From Candidatus Dojkabacteria bacterium (GTDB lineage Bacteria; Patescibacteriota; Dojkabacteria; J137), in NCBI GenBank assembly GCA_020429495.1, contig JAGQLJ010000022.1, positions 1 to 13,258 on the forward strand: a DNA stretch of 13,258 nucleotides. The letters are read 5' to 3'. Positions within the stretch are counted from its first letter, which is position 1; the number at the start of each line of letters is the position of its first letter. The notes under the pieces are model-generated. The model was not told where the DNA came from and ran no database searches. It saw only the letters and a program-made list of their open reading frames with translations. The translations under genes were made by a program, and so were the position numbers. Shown here piece by piece: positions 8,073 through 13,258 of this stretch.

Positions 8073-8741
8073 TTAACCAATAATGCCTCTTTCGACATCT
8101 TCTTCTCTAATATTTAAAATTTCCATTCCTGATCTGTCAGGCTCATACATTGAATAATATAGTTTGATCAACTCGTCATTTTGCAGCTGCCTTGCTGCAA
8201 TACCTAAATTACTAAATTGTTTTAGTATATGATCTCTTTTTGGATAAAGCTCTTCTTTTGCTTTAATTAAGAGTTCAGATATATTTACAATTCTTTTTTG
8301 CTTTCCTAATAATTGCTTTAGCCAACCGGTTGTTATTATAGGTAATCTACTTGTTGGAATGATTGTATAAAATCTTTTGTCTAACACTTGTGTAGATTGA
8401 GTTAGATTATTTATAAACTCTTGGTAAATAGAAACTTGATTTACAATTGCATCAGATGTTGTTTTTGATTTATATTTATCTAAAAGTTTTAAATATTTAG
8501 CAATATCTGTCCTTTGTGTTCTTATAACAATCTGGATTGCAAAAGTTATTGAATTTAAAAAAGCTGCAAAAGATCCAATTCTTGCGTCTTGTTCTTTTGG
8601 ATCTAATAAATCAAAATTTAATGATGTAGTTTCAATTATAACCGCAACTTTTCCGTTTTTAAGCACTACAAGATTATCCCTGATGTCTTCTACATCGAGA
8701 TGTTGTTGTGTACTTATTTTTTTTGCATCAAAAACGCCCAT
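8073..8741 (-). CDS. TraC-like domain protein, partner of the VirB4 ATPase
   Basis: This 222-residue protein has no membrane segment and no P-loop. Residues 8-75 match the TraC-like domain found beside or at the start of conjugation ATPases in Gram-positive and CPR genomes: a strand pair with VVLKNGKVAVIIETTSLNF, then DPKEQDARIGSFAAFLNSI and FAIQIVIRTQR. The rest is predicted mostly helical, with a strand region around RFYTIIPTSRLPI. The gene sits directly upstream of the VirB4 ATPase with a two-base gap and is the first gene of that unit, behind a promoter at 8758-8786. It is probably the split-off N-terminal or membrane-docking part of the ATPase. A small PrgI-like membrane protein often found upstream in such clusters is absent here, as the next gene runs in the opposite direction. 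Confidence 0.75.
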   Translation of the reverse strand: MGVFDAKKISTQQHLDVEDIRDNLVVLKNGKVAVIIETTSLNFDLLDPKEQDARIGSFAAFLNSITFAIQIVIRTQRTDIAKYLKLLDKYKSKTTSDAIVNQVSIYQEFINNLTQSTQVLDKRFYTIIPTSRLPIITTGWLKQLLGKQKRIVNISELLIKAKEELYPKRDHILKQFSNLGIAARQLQNDELIKLYYSMYEPDRSGMEILNIREEDVERGIIG

Positions 8742-8757
8742 AAATAGTCTTCAATTA

Positions 8758-8786
8758 ATCTTACAGGTTTAAAGTAGTAGATTCAA
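8758..8786 (-). promoter_or_regulatory. Predicted promoter for the TraC-like/VirB4 unit
   Basis: Read on the minus strand, TTGAAT (8786-8781) and TAAGAT (8763-8758) are 17 bases apart. The start codon begins 16 bases after the -10 element, leaving a leader of about ten bases and no clear Shine-Dalgarno sequence. It lies back to back with the promoter of the 123-residue gene within a 96-base divergent spacer. Confidence 0.4.
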
Positions 8787-8799
8787 TGTAAACAATTAG

Positions 8800-8829
8800 G
8801 TGACATTATTGAAAGTCATCTGCTATAAT
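8800..8829 (+). promoter_or_regulatory. Strong predicted extended -10 promoter, leaderless, for the 123-residue gene
   Basis: The -10 element is a perfect TATAAT (8824-8829) preceded by TGC, giving the extended form TGCTATAAT. GTGACA (8800-8805) is a good -35 at an 18-base spacing. The ATG at 8838 is eight bases beyond the -10 hexamer, so transcription should start within a base or two of the start codon. The match is the best in the window. Confidence 0.6.
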
Positions 8830-8837
8830 CTGACAAC

Positions 8838-9209
8838 ATGAAACTCTTAGAATTATTATTAGGTAACGAATCCGGTGCAAAAGAAGTAGGAAGTTTTGAG
8901 TGTAATAACTCTCAACTTACAAATGCGTTTATTAAGCTTTCTTCAGTTGTTGGTATTTCTAACCCTAATACACTCATTAATACATCTAATAAAGGAATTT
9001 CGATTATCAAGAAAGGAAATAAATATCAGATAAAGTTACTTATGTTTACTCCACCAATAGAACTTGAATGGACAGATTTAACACCATTAAATGATCTGTT
9101 AAATCATTTGGAAAATATTGCTATTTCATCAGATAAACAAATAGGAAGTGTTACTTTCAGAAAACTTTCAAATGGAGAAAGCTTCTTTCAATTAGGACTA
9201 TCAAACTAG
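8838..9209 (+). CDS. Hypothetical protein of unknown function
   Basis: I do not recognise this 123-residue protein. It has no signal peptide, membrane segment, cysteine cluster or nucleotide-binding motif. It begins with a short hydrophobic helix (MKLLELLLGN), and the body alternates hydrophobic residues as in a small alpha/beta fold: KGISIIKKGNKYQIKLLMF, then a helix around PLNDLLNHLENIA, then strands GSVTFRKL and SFFQLGLS. It is probably cytosolic. Its own near-consensus promoter, eight bases from the ATG, and its intact frame support it as a real, well-expressed gene. It lies divergently from the VirB4 unit and meets the methyltransferase tail to tail only four bases away, with no terminator between them. 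A regulatory or accessory role for the VirB4 unit can be imagined from position only. Confidence 0.7.
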   Translation: MKLLELLLGNESGAKEVGSFECNNSQLTNAFIKLSSVVGISNPNTLINTSNKGISIIKKGNKYQIKLLMFTPPIELEWTDLTPLNDLLNHLENIAISSDKQIGSVTFRKLSNGESFFQLGLSN

Positions 9210-9213
9210 GTTA

Positions 9214-10428
9214 CTACTTTTCCAGAATAACTACATTTTCCAAATGTAATGTGTGTGGAAATAGATCAAATGCTTTTGCCTCAACTATTTTATATCCAGA
9301 TTCTTGCAAACTAACAATATCTTTTGCTTGAGTTATTGGATTACACGAAATATATATAATTTGTTTGGGATTAAAACTTAGCACATGAGTGACTCCATTT
9401 TTTTCTAGGCCTGTTCTTGGTGGATCAACAATTAATGTTTGATTTTGTGGCAGATTTTGAATTTCATTTTTATCGTTCAAATCTTTTTGAAAGATTTCAT
9501 AATGATTTATTCCATTCAAGTCAGTATTAATTTTAGCAAACTCTACATTTTCTTTAATCAATTCATATCCATACACCTTTTTAAACTTATCTCCAAAAAT
9601 TATTCCTAAAGTTCCAATTCCTGCATACAAATCAATTAGTACTTCATTTTTAGCTAAAGTAGGTTTTATAAAATTAACGATTTCTTCAAATGCTTTTACA
9701 TTATTCTGAAAGAAGGTATTGTTTCCCACACTAAATTTCTTGTTTGCCATTTCTACTTCAATAAATTCATCGCCTAGTACTTTTACTTCTTCACCCTCAA
9801 CTTTATCTGATATTCCAGGCTGATAAACCAAAATTACAGATTTAAAGCCCAAGTCATAAGCAAACTCTAAAAGTTTATTAATATTTGGATTATCTTTATT
9901 AGTGGTTACAACTGAAAGCATTGCATTGTCTTTATCTTCTCTTATAACTAAATATCTTAACTCTCCAGTATGTTTAACCAAATCGTAAAGTGGGATTTCT
10001 AGCTCAATTGCCTTTTGATAAACTTCTCTTACTTTTTTAAACCAATCTTTAGAAAATAAAACAGATTCATCCATATCAACAACCCAGTTAAATTTACCTG
10101 CTTTTCTTTGTCCAAATCTATTATTAGGCTTGTGAATTGGATTAAAACTACAAACATAGTCCATTCTAAATCTATATTCATACTGTTTTGGGGATCCAAT
10201 AATTTTATAGTTATTTATAAAATTAGAATCTAAAATTTCTGAAAAAATATTTTTAACTGATTCAAGCTTTATGTTTAGTTGATCAGAATATTTTAAATCT
10301 TCAAGTGGAATTGAACCTATTTCTCCAAAATACGTAGAAGGATTACTTTGAATTTTACCGGCACTTCTTAATTCTTGTGCTTTAGAATTTACAAACTGTT
10401 TATATTTTTTATTTGAGTCAATAATCAC
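9214..10428 (-). CDS. RNA m5U methyltransferase, TrmA/RlmD (RumA) family, lacking Fe-S cysteines
   Basis: This 404-residue enzyme is predicted to methylate C5 of a uridine in rRNA or tRNA using S-adenosylmethionine. The SAM site is DLYAGIGTLGI from Asp266, the catalytic aspartate region is VDPPRTGL (Asp335), and the nucleophile is Cys362 in YISCNP. The C-terminus FDLFPHTLHLENVVIL is also typical. Upstream, YEYRFRMDYV and NNTFFQNN match the family. The N-terminal stretch GEIGSIPLEDLKYSDQL aligns with the Fe-S motif of RlmD-type enzymes (CGGC.LQHL.Y..QL), but the cysteines are replaced: IGSI at 37-40. There is no TRAM domain. The start is the GTG at 10428; no in-frame ATG, GTG or TTG occurs in the next 60 codons or so, and the upstream frame runs into a terminator. 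The RNA target (rRNA or tRNA) cannot be decided. Confidence 0.9.
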   Translation of the reverse strand: MIIDSNKKYKQFVNSKAQELRSAGKIQSNPSTYFGEIGSIPLEDLKYSDQLNIKLESVKNIFSEILDSNFINNYKIIGSPKQYEYRFRMDYVCSFNPIHKPNNRFGQRKAGKFNWVVDMDESVLFSKDWFKKVREVYQKAIELEIPLYDLVKHTGELRYLVIREDKDNAMLSVVTTNKDNPNINKLLEFAYDLGFKSVILVYQPGISDKVEGEEVKVLGDEFIEVEMANKKFSVGNNTFFQNNVKAFEEIVNFIKPTLAKNEVLIDLYAGIGTLGIIFGDKFKKVYGYELIKENVEFAKINTDLNGINHYEIFQKDLNDKNEIQNLPQNQTLIVDPPRTGLEKNGVTHVLSFNPKQIIYISCNPITQAKDIVSLQESGYKIVEAKAFDLFPHTLHLENVVILEK

Positions 10429-10472
10429 AAAAAATGCTAATGAGTGGGGTAATTATATCACTCATTAGCATT
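10429..10472 (-). terminator. Intrinsic terminator of the b5-like gene
   Basis: A perfect 14-bp inverted repeat (10433-10446 with 10459-10472) encloses a 12-base loop. On the minus strand it is followed by a run of six T's. It lies nine bases after the stop of the cytochrome b5-like gene, in the right orientation to end that transcript. On the plus strand no T-run follows, so it acts in one direction. The T-run ends directly at the GTG start codon of the methyltransferase. Confidence 0.85.
10452..10460 (-). promoter_or_regulatory. Extended -10 promoter element inside the terminator loop
   Basis: On the minus strand the loop side of the hairpin reads TGATATAAT, a perfect extended -10 with TATAAT at 10457-10452. 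A start point about seven bases on would give a leader of roughly 18 bases before the GTG at 10428. No good -35 is visible at 17-18 bases, which extended -10 promoters tolerate. It is the only promoter candidate between the terminator and the methyltransferase. Confidence 0.45.
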
Positions 10473-10481
10473 ATGTTCAGT

Positions 10482-10889
10482 TTAGTTAGAAAGTACTCCT
10501 ACAAAATACTGTGACAACTGATTCTTAGCAGTATTGTCTCTTCCATGTTGAGAGTTAAACAGGCTTGTTGCATCTTTCCCACACATCATTGCAACTTCTT
10601 GATAACCACCAGGATGACTTTTTGCCCAAGATTCTGGAATATTATAGACACTACCATCAACTACAGTTAAGCAATCTGTCTTAATATTATTAGCAGCGCT
10701 TATATCACTACTTGTAAAAGTAGCTGTAAGATTAGAGTTACCTGTATTAGTAGTAGAATTTGTTTGAGTCGTAGAGTTATTAGTTTGTGTATTACCGCTA
10801 TCAGATATGAACGTGTAGCCTAGTAAAAGAATAATACCTAAAACTAAAAGGGCTAAGATTGGATAGAAAACTTTGTATACATAATTCAT
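10482..10889 (-). CDS. Membrane-anchored cytochrome b5-like heme-binding protein
   Basis: This 135-residue protein has an N-terminal membrane helix (about residues 8-28), probably an uncleaved anchor placing the rest outside. A Thr/Asn/Ser/Gln-rich linker (residues 33-53) follows, then a cytochrome b5-type domain from about 60 to 134. The domain shows DGSVYNIPESW, the hallmark SHPGGY with His92, CGKDAT, and a second histidine (His115) in FNSQHG. The 23-residue spacing of the two histidines is close to that of the axial heme ligands in b5 proteins. Cys73 and Cys103 could form a disulfide outside the cell. No partner reductase or heme-synthesis gene is in the window, so its redox partner is unknown, and binding of another ligand is possible. 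It lies 95 bases after secF, has its own likely promoter at 10913-10918 and ends in a strong terminator. Confidence 0.85.
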   Translation of the reverse strand: MNYVYKVFYPILALLVLGIILLLGYTFISDSGNTQTNNSTTQTNSTTNTGNSNLTATFTSSDISAANNIKTDCLTVVDGSVYNIPESWAKSHPGGYQEVAMMCGKDATSLFNSQHGRDNTAKNQLSQYFVGVLSN

Positions 10890-10912
10890 AGTTATTGATT
10901 TTAAAATATATT

Positions 10913-10918
10913 ATTATA
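10913..10918 (-). promoter_or_regulatory. Predicted -10 element for the b5-like gene
   Basis: On the minus strand a perfect TATAAT lies 23 bases before the ATG at 10889, in the 95-base gap after secF. No convincing -35 is seen at 17-18 bases. The surrounding DNA is very AT-rich, so a chance match is possible. Confidence 0.3.
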
Positions 10919-10984
10919 CACACAAATGCGCACTAGTAATTATAGGAAATATATTTGAAAAATAAATGAATAAGCAAAGAAGTT

Positions 10985-11965
10985 TTATTTATGCTTCTTT
11001 TTGAATCTTTTTTTCCAAGGTTGATTACCTTTAGCAGCTTTTTTGCTAGAAGATTTTGGATTAGAAAATTCTACTTTTACAGTCCTTGAACCTTTTTTAT
11101 CTCTTTTGTTATATCTATCGTAGACTCTTAGCAGTGTTAAGAAGGCAGCTAGTGGTGATAACATTGCGCCAACTAATAAGATTCCTGGAATAACAAATTG
11201 ACTTCCAAGTCCAAAGAAAAGTGGAATAATAAGAAAGACCACTGCACCATATTTAAACTTTCTTAACATTAAAATTTTTACTTTTAATGTTTCCATGAAT
11301 ATCTTGAAATTGTTTTGTGCAGTAAATCTAAGTTGTAAAAATGAAAGTGATGCAATTATTGATGTCCAAATTCCAGAAATTAGAATAGTTAGAACATCAA
11401 GTTCAGTTACTTGATAAACTCTAGAAATTATACTTACATAAACTAGTTGAAGTATTGTTGCAATTAGAACTCCAAGTAAAATAACTCCTGATATCTTTAA
11501 TATTGTTAATAATCCATTCTGTGCAGATGATTTTTGATAAACAAAATAAATAGAAGCTAGTAAACCAACAACACTGAATATCACAATAGAACTAAATATT
11601 GTATTTACTACTTCAGCTTCAGATCTACTTGGATTTACCCAAGATAGTGTGTAGCTTATAGCTTCAGGATCTTCAATTTTACTTTCTGTAAAATCTCTTA
11701 CGTCTTCATAACTAGTATTTTGAAAAGTTACTGTTTTATTTTCAAAATCTACTCGAGTTACGTTTGATTCAGAAGTAAATTCGTTAATTAAAGAATCAGG
11801 TACTGAGTTTTCTTCAGTTGTTGCAGATAAAGAAACTATTAAAGAAGAATTATAATCAGAATAGTTGAACAATGTATTTATTAAAAGTACTGGGGCTGCC
11901 AATACAAGTATAAACACAGTAAAGATAATATAAAAAGATTGTTTATATTTCATTATTTTATTCAT
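10985..11965 (-). CDS. secF: Divergent SecF, protein-export membrane protein
   Basis: This 326-residue membrane protein follows and overlaps secD by eight bases. Topology fits SecF: a first helix (about residues 8-32), an extracytoplasmic domain to about 115, then five further helices. The end of the last helix, QFVIPGILLVGAMLSPLAAFL, aligns with the SecF stretch that normally reads lr.Fa..ll.Gii.GtySSifiA. The C-terminus is a long basic cytosolic tail (SKKAAKGNQPWKKRFKKKHK). Sequence similarity is low, and the usual GYSiNDTvvvfDRiRE motif is not preserved: the matching helix reads ISGIWTSIIASLSFLQLR. The identification therefore rests on topology, order and weak motif matches. SecD and SecF assist release and pulling of exported proteins. 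The ATG at 11965 overlaps the secD stop; a second in-frame ATG at 11953 is the alternative start. Confidence 0.75.
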   Translation of the reverse strand: MNKIMKYKQSFYIIFTVFILVLAAPVLLINTLFNYSDYNSSLIVSLSATTEENSVPDSLINEFTSESNVTRVDFENKTVTFQNTSYEDVRDFTESKIEDPEAISYTLSWVNPSRSEAEVVNTIFSSIVIFSVVGLLASIYFVYQKSSAQNGLLTILKISGVILLGVLIATILQLVYVSIISRVYQVTELDVLTILISGIWTSIIASLSFLQLRFTAQNNFKIFMETLKVKILMLRKFKYGAVVFLIIPLFFGLGSQFVIPGILLVGAMLSPLAAFLTLLRVYDRYNKRDKKGSRTVKVEFSNPKSSSKKAAKGNQPWKKRFKKKHK

Positions 11966-13258
11966 ATGATTTTCTTATTCCTAAAAATTCTCTAATGCTA
12001 AATTTATTTAATACAAAGGTATTCATTATAAATTTGTAGTTTATATAAATACTTATTAATAATGCGATTAATCCTGCAGTTACTATTTCAATTGTTTGTC
12101 CAAATACTCCAATAATATTTCCTGTTACATAAAGTCCAAGGAAAGATAGGACTGTTGTTACTGTCAACATTAGACAAACGCTAGCAGTTGAATTTAAATC
12201 TCTTTTATCTTCCTGATCAAGTAACCATAGAATTACAACTGTATATAACGTAATTATTAATATTGCACCAATAATGAATCCTGATGAAATTGGTGCCTGA
12301 ACAAATTTGATAATTACAGTAGTTAGTAGAATTCCAAAAGCTAACATTTCAGTAAAAGCAATTGCCTTCCACAAGCCAATTTGTTTGATTAATGCTAATA
12401 CCAACAAAGCAATACCTATAATGAATGAAACTGCAATAAATGTTGTTCCTTCAGGATTATAATTTGGTGCCAATGCTGAAGATTCATTTGCTAAATTAAT
12501 CTGATATTGTAGTGGTTGGTCTTGTTCAAAATATGTAAGAATAACTTCAGCTATATCTTGTCTTGCTTTTTCTGATGCAACATCTCTAGGTAATGCTCTA
12601 ATTAATGTAAAGTCAGAGTCGTCACTAACAATATCGTGTGTGTATGCACCATCTACCAGCATATGTGCACCATAAGATTCTCCGTTTAGAACTCCCTGAA
12701 AGTAATTTACAAATCCAGGAAGCCTTAAAACTTCTGTTCTTGCATCTTTATCAAAATACATTTTAATATTTAAACCAGCTATACTGTTATCTCTTGTTTG
12801 TGATGATCCATCTGGATTACTTACCGTTTGAGAGTATTTAATGTTTTGTGCAATTGACACTGATTTAACATTTTCAATATTCAGGTCAAATGGAATATCG
12901 GTATCTCCAGACACATATTCTAAAGAAAGCTTTCCTTGTCTTAATAAAGCTTTTGCATATTCTTCTTTATCTTCATAATAAGATGGAATATATAGGGCTA
13001 TTGAGTAAGTTCCATTTGTTTCAATACCTTCAAAGGTAATATCATTTATTTTTGCTGCTTCTACTCTAGTTTCGATAGTATCTAGAACTTTTGATAAGTA
13101 CGCATCCTTTTCTTGTGCACTTAGTTCTTCTTCACCAAAATCAATTTGGGCACTAAATACTTCTTGCGCATAAATATCTTTTCCTTTTCTTAAGCTTCCG
13201 TAATCTGCACCAATACCAATTCTACTGAATCCAACAGACGGATAAGTTAATTCTCTAT
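11958..13258 (-). CDS. secD: Divergent SecD, protein-export membrane protein, 5' partial
   Basis: The frame is open from the right edge of the window (first full codon at 13256), so the GTG at 12914 is internal and not the start. The visible 432 codons hold the large extracytoplasmic domain and the five C-terminal membrane helices of SecD; the first helix is outside the window. A P1-like region contains LDTIETRVEAAKINDITFE, which aligns with the i..RI...GV.ep segment, followed by YSIALYIPS and LLRQGKLSLEYV. Before the membrane part, AHMLVDGAYTHDIVS and QPLQYQINLANESSALAPNY match the vLDg.v.s and GaLPvpl...vgptLG regions. The helix normally carrying VDANVLIfERIREE reads LYTVVILWLLDQED, and TTVLSFLGLYVTGNIIGVFG matches the helix 5-6 region. 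The gene ends in TAA overlapping secF. The assignment is good but the protein is unusually diverged. Confidence 0.82.
   Translation of the reverse strand, partial: RELTYPSVGFSRIGIGADYGSLRKGKDIYAQEVFSAQIDFGEEELSAQEKDAYLSKVLDTIETRVEAAKINDITFEGIETNGTYSIALYIPSYYEDKEEYAKALLRQGKLSLEYVSGDTDIPFDLNIENVKSVSIAQNIKYSQTVSNPDGSSQTRDNSIAGLNIKMYFDKDARTEVLRLPGFVNYFQGVLNGESYGAHMLVDGAYTHDIVSDDSDFTLIRALPRDVASEKARQDIAEVILTYFEQDQPLQYQINLANESSALAPNYNPEGTTFIAVSFIIGIALLVLALIKQIGLWKAIAFTEMLAFGILLTTVIIKFVQAPISSGFIIGAILIITLYTVVILWLLDQEDKRDLNSTASVCLMLTVTTVLSFLGLYVTGNIIGVFGQTIEIVTAGLIALLISIYINYKFIMNTFVLNKFSIREFLGIRKSYE

Noticed and set aside
12912..12914. GTG as the start of secD
   Set aside because: The frame is open upstream to the window edge and the upstream translation matches the SecD P1 region, so the GTG is an internal valine.

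Overview
The window is AT-rich (roughly 30% GC by eye) and tightly packed, with most genes separated by 0-15 bases or overlapping. Shine-Dalgarno sequences are mostly absent and at least two promoters sit so close to their start codon that the transcripts should be leaderless. The small VirB4-type gene pair, very divergent SecD/SecF, and a surface beta-helix protein with a dockerin-like tail together suggest a member of the Candidate Phyla Radiation (Patescibacteria). The exact phylum cannot be fixed from the sequence; Dojkabacteria or Microgenomates are guesses. TAA, TAG and TGA all end intact genes, so the code looks standard.

Layout. (1) Positions 2-3410, plus strand: a copper-handling operon, made of a membrane TauE/SafE-DsbD-like protein fused to a cupredoxin (5' end outside the window), a one-domain CopZ-like chaperone, and a CopA-type Cu+ P1B-ATPase overlapping the chaperone by four bases. 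(2) Positions 3426-6069, plus strand: two consecutive reading frames, each broken by a single in-frame TAA: a 3-methyladenine DNA glycosylase and a secreted right-handed beta-helix protein ending in a duplicated, cysteine-bracketed Ca-binding module. Neither has any other lesion. (3) Positions 6133-8741, minus strand: a TraC-like protein and a VirB4-family ATPase two bases apart, reading away from a divergent promoter region. (4) Positions 8838-9209, plus strand: an unrecognised 123-residue protein behind a near-consensus promoter. (5) Positions 9214-10428, minus strand: a TrmA/RlmD-family RNA m5U methyltransferase with a degenerate iron-sulfur motif. (6) Positions 10482-10889, minus strand: a membrane-anchored cytochrome b5-like protein. 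Its terminator hairpin contains an apparent promoter for the methyltransferase. (7) Positions 10985-13258, minus strand: secD (5' end outside the window) and secF, overlapping, both strongly diverged.

Functionally, the copper genes form one pathway: capture by the chaperone, export by the ATPase, and handling outside the membrane by the cupredoxin protein. SecD/SecF serve protein export, which the beta-helix and b5-like proteins would need. The VirB4 pair is the motor part of a type IV secretion- or pilus-like system whose other parts are not in the window. The most interesting points are the paired nonsense codons, the duplicated cysteine-EF-hand module, the apparent loss of proton-pathway aspartates from SecD and SecF, the loss of the Fe-S cysteines from the methyltransferase, and the promoter nested inside a terminator.
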